Source: Prosthecobacter fusiformis | Lineage (GTDB): Bacteria; Verrucomicrobiota; Verrucomicrobiia; Verrucomicrobiales; Verrucomicrobiaceae | DNA: 64,000 bases | Reading direction: 5' to 3' | Assembly (NCBI RefSeq): GCF_004364345.1 | Contig: NZ_SOCA01000001.1 | Coordinates: forward strand, 868,001-932,000 | Shown: positions 56,301 through 62,433 of the stretch, piece by piece | How positions within the stretch are numbered: the stretch's first letter is position 1 | Layout of the letters: every line of letters starts with the position of its first letter | Notes under the pieces: model-generated | The model's database searches: none | What the model saw: only the letters and a program-made list of their open reading frames with translations | What the model was told of the DNA's origin: nothing | Position numbers and translations under genes: made by a program

Positions 56301-57983
56301 GCTGTCACGGTCAAAGAGGGGGCGGCTCTCTCGCTCAGCGCTACAGCCACCGTGCCAGTGGGCGCTGTGATCAATGAATACATTTGGTTGCTGGATGGTG
56401 ACCCTCTCGGAGATGGTGTCCTCCATGGTGCCACGATCAGTGGAAGTGGAAGCAAGAGCCTAAAAATCACAAACATGAATGCCCTGCTTGCGGGTGCGTT
56501 TACTTGTCAAATGCGCATGGGTCCCAAGACACCTGCGACATCCAATTGGGCACCCGTTTACGGCAACAATGGTGATACCAATGTATCGGTCATCGAAAAA
56601 CCGGTGATTTCTACACCTGTTTTGCCTTCACACATTGTGAGTGAGACGGTGGACATTCCCATCCTGGTTTCAAATAGTCCGACGAAAGTATCCGTGTCAG
56701 GATTGCCTGCGGGTGTTGTTTACAATACCATCACTCGTAAGCTGACCGGCAAGGCCACAGCGCCTAACAAAATGGTCAAAGGCATCGCCCAGCCTTATCA
56801 GATAAAGATCAGTGCCACCAATACCGCGGGGACCGTCGTCGCCGGCCCGTTTCCTTGGAATATCACGTCGTTGGATACGCGGGCAGAGGGCAGCTACAAT
56901 GCCCTTATTGATCGTAACCTTGCGCTCAATGGCACTACCGGTAACACCCACGGTTTTGGAGGCACCTTTAAAACGACGATCACGAATACCGGAGCCCTGT
57001 CTGGCACTCTTAAGCTGGGTAGCGTTTCATATTCATTCAAAGGCGCGTTGAATGCTTATCAGCCAACCGTTGACGATGAAGACGTTAATCCAACGGCCTC
57101 CATCACCATCACGCGGAAGTCTCCGCTGCCATCCATCGGCATCACTCTGGATTTTGATCTGACTGCGGGCAGTGTGACTGGCACAGTCACTGCCGGTGCT
57201 GCGTTAGCACCGCTTAACGGATGTAAGGCTATCATTTCTACAGCCTATGAAGGACTGCACAATGCCGCGCTTTTCATTGATCCAACTCTAACCACCAATA
57301 CTGACTATCCGCAGGGCAGCGGTTACGCCACCCTCAAGGTCAGTAAAACGGCGGTCGTCACCTGGGGCGGTAAACTGTCTGACAGCACTGCCATCGTGGG
57401 CAGCTTCCCAGTGGGTGTTGGAGGCCTCGTTCCATTGAATGCGATGATGTATAGCAACACAGGCAGCGTGCAGGGCTGGGTGACGATTACATCTTCCAAT
57501 CACCATGTGGATGGCTCAGTGAATTGGTATAAGGCGCAGCAGAACACTACCTTCAGCTACAAAGCTGGTATTCCACCTCACAATCTGACAGTCACCGGTG
57601 GTCTATACGAGCCAAAGAACGTCAGTCTATACAGCATGCTGGGCCTTAGTGCGGGTGAGGCAAATACCCAGACAGCCTTTTCGAAGGGAGGCCTGGGCTC
57701 GCCCCTGACAAAAACCTTCAAGATCACGGCGGATAACAAACTCACTGTCCCTGTCCATGACATTGCGCTGAGCCTCAAAATAACTCCCGCCACAGGTCTC
57801 ATCACCGGCAGCTTTACCCAACCTGGGCTAACTTTGAGCAAGCCGCGCAAGGCTACGGTTTATGGGGCCATCATTCCCCGGCTCAACAAAGGTCATGGCT
57901 TCTTCGTTTTACCTGAACTGCCCACACCTCCGGCCACCACCGCACCTATTTTAAGTGGGAAGGTGGAGATCGGCGCACCTTAA
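50355..57983 (+). CDS. Giant secreted astacin metalloprotease with Ig-like, propeller and jelly-roll modules
   Basis: 2542 residues. A signal peptide precedes an astacin (M12A) domain of about residues 35-220, with zinc motif HEMGHTLGFIHE at 128-139 and the Met-turn SIMHY at 180-184. Then come a carboxypeptidase-regulatory-like domain (about 255-345), at least four Ig-like domains up to about 970, and a propeller-like region with DDQGNTYAAF, DSAGNTFLI and DAVGNVYVV units. Further modules are Ig domains (about 1520-1600), two jelly-roll-like repeats (SYDGVDAASSG and AHDGVDSASSG), more Ig-like parts and a C-terminal beta-rich region. It is probably an extracellular protease that digests or binds polymers; no sorting tail was seen. 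Confidence 0.88.
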   Translation: MPSYKALWAFTLASSLLISSATAGAFKYRTNPGDMKWEDGRVPFIFKPEVTNDERLIFRRCIRAWQRFGNLRFVDLANQGPSGDYLEVQRNDLRFFDLVKDVNYAWIGRSGGMQPMSIHNWDDSTVVHEMGHTLGFIHEQMRSDRDDYVTLNFGLINGFTTINFAIEPNAVKHTAYDLDSIMHYHSKAFIDSWKTGDTITANAPNQEKTHTMGLNLWYPPHPEDKLKGSIGVITAMLSDGDRAAIATEYGQPTQVKGIVSLPNGSKLKGVRASLQSVGNDNDEHAFINLITATGESVRHTDENGEFLFEGIPTGQFKITLTKAGYTFGSAYYFTGGASPYDQTREYVAGGSLTMPPVVSLSYPAEGKSYKIFNALTGYAKASNSSGLQDIQFRLKSDNKWWNWVTPGFGAEGAAFNEALNARPETITNDNWAINSSFMSGLADGVYRLEVRGRDLAGNVSEWVGSTYTLDRQAPVIANNPVNGGGTFFDFETLPVGGTISDTLDPEPVVDFTICENNSGTDRYWTGSSWTNNDLDPSIKLPALVQGGRWHPLSASSLPPRALLQPGAFYVVARATDRAGNSTTTAYLDMQRSPVDTTVPDAVTFTSFTNGQSFGDHFMPVLTGTATDAESYIKGVRVYLMRLVPGQEGESDTFKYWSGEEWFDAGADPDRQAHLEASYDPATHVWAAPALDYRLPAGPDELPAGTYKVQATAFNRESPQGTRLVEQTFYIATNGPQISITAPSHNGFVNNNWTLSGTVTDRTNTGFENNRVNLTIYRQSDGKFWSGTHWVTGDPELHAAIQNGNTWTYPGDQSGESLPTGEDTYAVSAYVRDGNGISSISTPGGLAGNNQILFKIDTTPPACVIASPANNQAITTSSLASSFFNGTATDSSGQPQMKLFIKRLLDGSYWGKTDWGSLVWPATALPAVYPGGTQSTAWTLNTAFPCINQFYWGMANGNYELIAEARDIAGNVSRTSVNLVVDYNPVWLRPQDELVYKLPDQTPPIAASGIASTQPHVVEPWQDGMPGYMKTLIPMSFKADNQGRYFVGNEVKDTYYNYGTTFDIYHGIIQRLGTGGWRRQRTTYSTTTGTFPNQVTTYYESWGPGQDIAISELEYRAVNANPTVIKTDDQGNTYAAFTLNFFTEYGSTYGPELYRSGSALLVKFDADGDLVWRVYVPPANTEGWLAEIAITHLDILPDGSLSVIVVNNTALTQHSPYYRIRTAVVRLNADGTTESVIQFGQSEDGDNNIPYIQSRVVDATVDSAGNTFLITNETVQNLGYSRQVLRKIDSSGDVLNQVVTSLCDAPEVWSALSTDAVGNVYVVSTFQISTGDGRPAVTKFDSSLNFQWRAFGLPNSVNVEYGITGSYDLHVGPLGITVLHDIVGDDETEFAHRHPQFLRFSLSGDLLWARAVQRPSNSSVQGDDSVQFMEVTTAGDTLFLGYFGPDAVYGKISNAGDIQFYRTISEAEEEATAQRTTLLPNGKLAALFHDQVGNNPGQQTIREFANPASVNLPVTLDPLLPADQDLLTGNTVTLKVINRGSIATSYQWRKKNQAGTHHNIDGATADTLVLEDIALTAAGEYSCVVTNGSGPVTSRIATLTVVQAVPFDVALDSPDRTWTTGANSTPAWFGFGGTPSYDGVDAASSGVVGRSESTTIETIVDGPATISFWSKADMEDFQDNFFFYIDGEMVSGSYWAYDWRKETHEIEGDGPHTLSWVFSRSSTSNEGVTHKAWLDAFAIAGQMSLGEGLDNATLTFTTGGTDYEGDPLPAGTGWKAVSSPEPAHDGVDSASSGEIFNDEESWMETTVTGPGTLDFWWKVSSDPSDRLKLGIDEVYSYGSISGQQDWVHMIVPIPTSGTHTIRWSYVKNEFTNGGLDTAWVDQVVFTPGTPVIATAPSFTSQPASRLGIVGGSVAFSPVVSGSPTITYQWKKAGKDILTAKSLGLVLQNLKSTDVSSYLLRATNPQGSTDSQMAYLGLATRGPAAVTVKEGAALSLSATATVPVGAVINEYIWLLDGDPLGDGVLHGATISGSGSKSLKITNMNALLAGAFTCQMRMGPKTPATSNWAPVYGNNGDTNVSVIEKPVISTPVLPSHIVSETVDIPILVSNSPTKVSVSGLPAGVVYNTITRKLTGKATAPNKMVKGIAQPYQIKISATNTAGTVVAGPFPWNITSLDTRAEGSYNALIDRNLALNGTTGNTHGFGGTFKTTITNTGALSGTLKLGSVSYSFKGALNAYQPTVDDEDVNPTASITITRKSPLPSIGITLDFDLTAGSVTGTVTAGAALAPLNGCKAIISTAYEGLHNAALFIDPTLTTNTDYPQGSGYATLKVSKTAVVTWGGKLSDSTAIVGSFPVGVGGLVPLNAMMYSNTGSVQGWVTITSSNHHVDGSVNWYKAQQNTTFSYKAGIPPHNLTVTGGLYEPKNVSLYSMLGLSAGEANTQTAFSKGGLGSPLTKTFKITADNKLTVPVHDIALSLKITPATGLITGSFTQPGLTLSKPRKATVYGAIIPRLNKGHGFFVLPELPTPPATTAPILSGKVEIGAP

Positions 57984-57998
57984 TATTTACCGAAAGCT

Positions 57999-58037
57999 CA
58001 GCATCCCAGTTTCCTCAGATGGGGAACTGGGATGCTG
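57999..58037. terminator. Hairpin between convergent astacin and fmt genes
   Basis: CAGCATCCCAGTT and AACTGGGATGCTG form a 13-bp stem around TTCCTCAGATGGG-type inner bases. There is no T-run on either side, so it is a terminator-like structure shared by two convergent genes. Confidence 0.65.
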
Positions 58038-58043
58038 CTGGAT

Positions 58044-58985
58044 TCACCCCAGCAGAAGGCCCGTCTCCAGACCTTTGCCTCTCAGAAAATCTCCCGCTGC
58101 CATCTTTTTGCCACCTTCGGCCTGCACTTCTTCGAGGGCTAGCAGGCCTTGGCCGCAGGCGACGATGAGTCCTGTTTTCGGATCACTGCTGACCACCGTT
58201 CCCGGAGCGGGACAGGATTCAGCCTCGGGTATGACACGGGCGCGATGCACCTTCAGCGGGGCAGGTTTATCCCCTGGAAGAAGGGTGAAGGTTCCCGGCC
58301 AGGGATTGTAGGCACGGATTAGAAATTCCAGTTCCACTGCGGGGCGGGTCCAGTCCAGACGGCCATCCTCACGCTTCAGTTTTCCACAGTGAGTGGCCAG
58401 GGCATTATCCTGCGCTTTTCTGGGTGCAGGGCCGGAGGCAATGAGGTCCAAGGCTTCCTCCAGGCTGGAGGGGGCAGCCAGGGCTAATTTATCATGCAGC
58501 GTGCCGCCTGTATCGGTTGGTTCGATAGTCACACGATCCATCAGCAGGATGTCTCCCGTATCCAGCCCCTCATCCATGTGCATGATGGTCACTCCGGTTT
58601 CAGCATCGCCAGCGCGGATGGCGGCCTGGATGGGTGAAGCTCCGCGATACTTGGGCAAAAGCGAAGCGTGAATGTTCAGGCAGGCCAGCTTGGGCACATT
58701 CAGCACATCGCGGGAGAGGATCTGACCATAGGCAACGACGACAGCCACATCCGCATTGAATGCCTTTAGCTCCTCCACTGCATGGCGGATTTTCAGGGGT
58801 TGGAGGACTGGGATGCCTGCGGCCTGCGCGCGCACCTTCGTCTGCGGCGGCGTGAGCACTAGCTTTCTCCCCGCCGGTTTATCCGGCTGAGTGACCACGC
58901 CCACCACTTGATGTTTGGGGGTATAGATCAGCCATTCCAGCGAGGGCAGTCCGATGTCCCCGGTTCCAATGAAAAGGATACGCAT
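58044..58985 (-). CDS. fmt: Methionyl-tRNA formyltransferase
   Basis: 313 residues. It formylates initiator Met-tRNA. The formyl-transfer fold starts MRILFIGTGDIGLPSLEWL; the folate site shows VTQPDKPAGR, the catalytic region HASLLPKYRGASPIQAAIRAGD, and the C-terminal tRNA-binding domain follows. It is the last gene of an operon with a nucleotide kinase and a glycosyltransferase, 11 bases downstream of the kinase. Confidence 0.95.
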   Translation of the reverse strand: MRILFIGTGDIGLPSLEWLIYTPKHQVVGVVTQPDKPAGRKLVLTPPQTKVRAQAAGIPVLQPLKIRHAVEELKAFNADVAVVVAYGQILSRDVLNVPKLACLNIHASLLPKYRGASPIQAAIRAGDAETGVTIMHMDEGLDTGDILLMDRVTIEPTDTGGTLHDKLALAAPSSLEEALDLIASGPAPRKAQDNALATHCGKLKREDGRLDWTRPAVELEFLIRAYNPWPGTFTLLPGDKPAPLKVHRARVIPEAESCPAPGTVVSSDPKTGLIVACGQGLLALEEVQAEGGKKMAAGDFLRGKGLETGLLLG

Positions 58986-58996
58986 ATCCCCTTCCC

Positions 58997-59626
58997 TTAT
59001 ACCTTCATTTGCTCAATGTCACGCCAGGCCTGGAGTGTCATCACACCGGCGAGGATGTCATAGAGAACCTTGGCGGGAGGCTGGCTGGCATCGATCTCCA
59101 CAATGCGGTCGCCCTTATAGTATTCCAGGATCGGCTTGGTCTCCGCCTCATAGGTGGCGAATCGCTGCTGAATCACGGATTCATTGGCGTCATCGAAGCG
59201 GTTGTCTTTCAGTGCACGTTTGCGCAGCCGCCGGGCGAGTTCGGTGCGGTCTGGACAGGAGAGGTGAAAGACCTTCAGCACCTCGATGTCTTCTTCCATA
59301 AACTTCGCTTGATCCACATTACGAGGGATGCCATCCAGCACCAGGAAATCAATCTCCGGCTTGAACTGATGGCCATCCACCCGCTGCCTGATGTTTCCCC
59401 GCCAGAGCTGCACTGTGATGTCATCTGGCACCAGTTCACCCCGGCTGGAATATTCGACAAACTTCTGTCCCAATGTCGTGCGAGTATCCAGAGAGCGGAA
59501 GACATCCCCGCAGGCCAGATGATGAAAACGCGGAATGGAGCCGAGCACTTTCCCCTGCGTTCCCTTGCCGCTGCCGGGAGCGCCAAGGATAAGAAGAGTG
59601 CGAAAACGAGGGGTGGATTCAGCCAT
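58997..59626 (-). CDS. Adenylate kinase-like nucleoside monophosphate kinase
   Basis: 209 residues. The P-loop is GAPGSGKGTQ (15-24), followed by HLACGDVFR, LVLDGIPRNVDQA and the short lid with RRLRKRALKDNRFDD. The insertion domain of long adenylate kinases is absent. It should transfer phosphate between ATP and AMP or another NMP. A second adenylate kinase elsewhere in the genome is possible, so the symbol adk is not assigned. The operon partner fmt follows. Confidence 0.85.
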   Translation of the reverse strand: MAESTPRFRTLLILGAPGSGKGTQGKVLGSIPRFHHLACGDVFRSLDTRTTLGQKFVEYSSRGELVPDDITVQLWRGNIRQRVDGHQFKPEIDFLVLDGIPRNVDQAKFMEEDIEVLKVFHLSCPDRTELARRLRKRALKDNRFDDANESVIQQRFATYEAETKPILEYYKGDRIVEIDASQPPAKVLYDILAGVMTLQAWRDIEQMKV

Positions 59627-59695
59627 GATCAGAAAATATTTAGCACGTCACGGGAGCGTCACAAGCTAGGCTTAAGGCTACTTTCACACTTATTG

Positions 59696-60622
59696 TTATC
59701 GGATTTCATCCAATCTTGCCATCAGCGCAGCGGTCACCTGCTCCGGTTTTAGATGCTGCCACTCGCCTTTTTCTGCTTGGATCACGGTCACTCCCGCTTG
59801 CGGTGGAGCCCACAGCGCCGGGTCCGTCGGGCCAAAAAGCAGCAGGCACGGTACCCCGCACGCCGCCGCCAAATGGGAAATGCCGCTATCATGGCCCAGG
59901 AAAAAACCGCAGGTCCCCAGCCTGTCCGCCAGCTCTGGCAGTGGCAGGGCATGCCAGTGATCCTCAGCGCGAAATGCCGCTACATTTACCCCGCGCTCCA
60001 GCTCCGCCTCCCCCGTAATGAGCACCAGTTCCACCGCGCCGATCTCTTGCTGAAGTGCCGCCATCACCTGAGCCCAGTTTTCCACCGGCCAGTTTTTTTT
60101 GGTTGAGCCGCTGCCCAGATGCAGAGCGATGCGTTTCGGTTCTACCGCTGGCTCGGCTGGCGCAAGCACGGGCTTTCGCCATTCGGGCTCCTCCAGATAC
60201 ATCGCTAGTTTCTCCAGAGGTTTGGCCAGTTGCTGCGCGGCGTGACCTTGTCCAGGGCGGATTGAGTGGGGGCATTCCAGCAGCGTTTTCACTCCCATGC
60301 CCTCAAGCTGGCCACGCAAGATGCCATCGGGGTCAAAGAGGTAGCTTACCACGACATTGAAGCTCAGCAGATATTCCACCAGAGCCGGGTCAATGGTGGC
60401 CCCTTTGGCAAAGAGCAGCGCCATGGACCGGTGCTCCAGGCTGCGCATCGAATCTGCAAGCCCCGCTTTCAACGCCAGATCCATGATGCCCGGATACCCC
60501 AGCACCTCCAGATGGCATCCGGAGAAAGTTTCACGGATCAGCCGGATAGCGGGCAGCGTCAGAATAAAATCTCCGATAGCCCCTCCGCGGATGACCAGGA
60601 TGCGCGGCTTCTTGCGCTCCAT
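59696..60622 (-). CDS. Glycosyltransferase family 9 (heptosyltransferase-like)
   Basis: 308 residues. The N-terminal ILVIRGGAIGDFILTLPAIRLIRETFS and the C-terminal GHDSGISHLAAACGVPCLLLFGPTDP are the GT9 signature. These enzymes add heptose to lipopolysaccharide core or similar sugars. The start MERKKPRILV is chosen; an upstream in-frame ATG would add a Cys-rich stretch inside the preceding gene. It is 7 bases after the membrane protein gene. Confidence 0.88.
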   Translation of the reverse strand: MERKKPRILVIRGGAIGDFILTLPAIRLIRETFSGCHLEVLGYPGIMDLALKAGLADSMRSLEHRSMALLFAKGATIDPALVEYLLSFNVVVSYLFDPDGILRGQLEGMGVKTLLECPHSIRPGQGHAAQQLAKPLEKLAMYLEEPEWRKPVLAPAEPAVEPKRIALHLGSGSTKKNWPVENWAQVMAALQQEIGAVELVLITGEAELERGVNVAAFRAEDHWHALPLPELADRLGTCGFFLGHDSGISHLAAACGVPCLLLFGPTDPALWAPPQAGVTVIQAEKGEWQHLKPEQVTAALMARLDEIR

Positions 60623-60629
60623 AGCGGGA

Positions 60630-61220
60630 TCAATACGTCGTGATGGCCAGCAGCAGCAGCAGCGCACCGTAGCCGATGCCGCCCCAGACGGCCACGCTCC
60701 ACCGCACTGGCTTGGCCAGCAACCAGGTGATCCAGTCCCGCATCAGGAAAGGCATGCCCACAAAGAACATGCCGACGATGATCCAGGCATAAGCCAGGAT
60801 GGGCAGGAGCAGACGCGTCACCTGCGGCTGCAAAAATGCCGCTGCCAACACCGGACCAGCCGCCAGCAGCATCAGGGAACCCAGTGCACGCACGGCCAAA
60901 AACTCCTTCACATACATTAGCACCAGCACAAAACCGATGGGCACCAGCATGAGAAACCACTTCCTCAGAAAAAAGAATTCCCCCATGTCCATATTAAACA
61001 GGCACATCATCCCCCAGGCGAAGCCGATGCTCAGCAGCACTACGCCCCAGAAATAATTGCGCGGGAAACCCTTCAGGAAAGCCTTGGCCGTATCTGCATT
61101 CTTCCAGGCCCAGAGATGGGTCGCCAGCAGTGCCAGCCCCAAAACGATGCCCGTGGGCTTCAGGGGGATACCACCGGAGGGTTCCAGATGGTAAAGGTAG
61201 TTGTGCAGATCAGTCAGCAT
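60630..61220 (-). CDS. Hypothetical polytopic membrane protein
   Basis: 196 residues with about six hydrophobic segments. Not assigned to a family. It has short charged loops (KNADTAKAFLKGFPRNYF) and a start MLTDLHNYLYHLEPSGG taken because upstream codons are charged. It is the first gene of the unit with GT9, the kinase and fmt, so it may take part in envelope work, but that is only context. Confidence 0.65.
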   Translation of the reverse strand: MLTDLHNYLYHLEPSGGIPLKPTGIVLGLALLATHLWAWKNADTAKAFLKGFPRNYFWGVVLLSIGFAWGMMCLFNMDMGEFFFLRKWFLMLVPIGFVLVLMYVKEFLAVRALGSLMLLAAGPVLAAAFLQPQVTRLLLPILAYAWIIVGMFFVGMPFLMRDWITWLLAKPVRWSVAVWGGIGYGALLLLLAITTY

Positions 61221-61276
61221 GTGGGCCGTCACCCTGTCTCGTCTCGGCTCCGAATCAATCAAATCACAAAATGCTT

Positions 61277-61324
61277 TTGAGATGATTTCTCCGGTTGCTT
61301 GGAAATTTGTTGAGATTATTCCTC
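61277..61324. promoter_or_regulatory. Two 15-bp repeats upstream of the AraC gene
   Basis: TTGAGATGATTTCTC at 61277 and TTGAGATTATTCCTC at 61310 agree at 13 of 15 positions, 33 bp apart, near three helical turns. Each is a weak dyad (GAG...CTC). They lie 49 to 96 bases before the start codon and could bind a repressor such as a Fur-type iron regulator. Confidence 0.45.
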
Positions 61325-61372
61325 AATAAGACACTCTTCTGAGTCCTCTCCCATCGTCGGTCACGCTTTCTC

Positions 61373-62383
61373 ATGGCTAGCTTCCCCAGCACCTACCAAC
61401 TCAAGGCGTCAGAGCTGGACGAAGTTTATGTGGCAGAATCCAACATTGAGGAACATGGACTCGTTGTGGAGTCCCACTATGTACCCCTGGTTCCCTGGGT
61501 GCAGGGCAGCACCACGACCCGCACGGTCCGCCCCGGCTTTTACATGCATTGGGCGGATGAATTCTTCGACCGGGAGTTGCGTCTCCGCTGCAATGAAGAG
61601 CTGGACTTTTACGTCATCACCTTTGCACTGGAGGGCCACTGGCAGGAGATTTCCGGCGCACGCCGCCGCACCTATGACCGCCACGCCGGCACCATGGCAC
61701 TCATCCGTTTCAGCCAGTCCAAGGAGCATCGTGCCATGCCCACCGCCCAGGCCAAGCAGGCGCGGCACCTCACCGTCGCCATCGAGGGTAGCCAGCTCCG
61801 CCATTGGCTCACGGATCGGGAGCTGACGGAGCACCCGCAATGGCGCCGGTTCCTCAATGGTGAGGGGGATCCATGCATCGTCGCCCCCCTCACCCCCCGT
61901 GCCCGGCTGGTGGTGGAGCAGATCCAAAACTGCCCTTTCCAGGGTGCCTGCCGGGCGTTGTCCATGGAGGCCCGCTGTCTGGACCTCATCGTGGAAATGA
62001 TCGTTGCCCTCAGCCCCGCCCCATTACTTTCCAGCCGCCGCCTCACCTCTCAGGACCAGGAGCGCATTTACGCAGCTGCTGAACTCCTGCGCAAATCGCT
62101 GGAGGCACCTCCCACGCTCATGGAGCTGGCCACCCGAGTTTCCTTGAGCGAGTCCAAGCTGAAGTCCGGCTTTCATCAGGTTTTTGGAACTACCACTTTT
62201 GGTTATCTCCGCCAGCAGCGGCTGGAAAAAGCGCGGCTGCTGCTGGAGCGGGGGGATTGTACCATTCTGGATGCCTCCCATATGGTCGGCATTAGCAATC
62301 CCAGCCACTTTGCCACCCTGTTCAAGCAGCAGTTCGGCATGAATCCGAAGCAGTTTCAACTGAACGCCACGCGGCAGAAATAA
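61373..62383 (+). CDS. AraC-family transcriptional regulator
   Basis: 336 residues. The C-terminal 90 residues hold two helix-turn-helix units (LMELATRVSLSESKLKSGFHQVFGTTTFGYLRQQRLEKARLLLERG and the following ISNPSHFATLFKQQFGMNPKQF). The N-terminal 220 residues are a ligand-sensing part with no clear cupin motif. It resembles PchR-type activators that switch on siderophore receptors. The siderophore receptor gene follows directly on the same strand, and a pair of direct repeats in the gap looks like its site. Confidence 0.9.
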   Translation: MASFPSTYQLKASELDEVYVAESNIEEHGLVVESHYVPLVPWVQGSTTTRTVRPGFYMHWADEFFDRELRLRCNEELDFYVITFALEGHWQEISGARRRTYDRHAGTMALIRFSQSKEHRAMPTAQAKQARHLTVAIEGSQLRHWLTDRELTEHPQWRRFLNGEGDPCIVAPLTPRARLVVEQIQNCPFQGACRALSMEARCLDLIVEMIVALSPAPLLSSRRLTSQDQERIYAAAELLRKSLEAPPTLMELATRVSLSESKLKSGFHQVFGTTTFGYLRQQRLEKARLLLERGDCTILDASHMVGISNPSHFATLFKQQFGMNPKQFQLNATRQK

Positions 62384-62402
62384 AACGCCATGTGGTAGAA
62401 AT
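62363..62402 (+). promoter_or_regulatory. Direct repeats, candidate AraC-type operator
   Basis: AACGCCACGCGGCAGAAAT (62363-62381) and AACGCCATGTGGTAGAAAT (62384-62402) agree at 16 of 19 bases with a 21-bp period, as in AraC half-sites. The first copy lies in the last codons of the regulator gene. A GATAAC box at 62408-62413 may be the -10 element of the receptor promoter. Confidence 0.6.
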
Positions 62403-62433
62403 CAGATGATAACGGGTCTCAGTAGCTGCCTGC

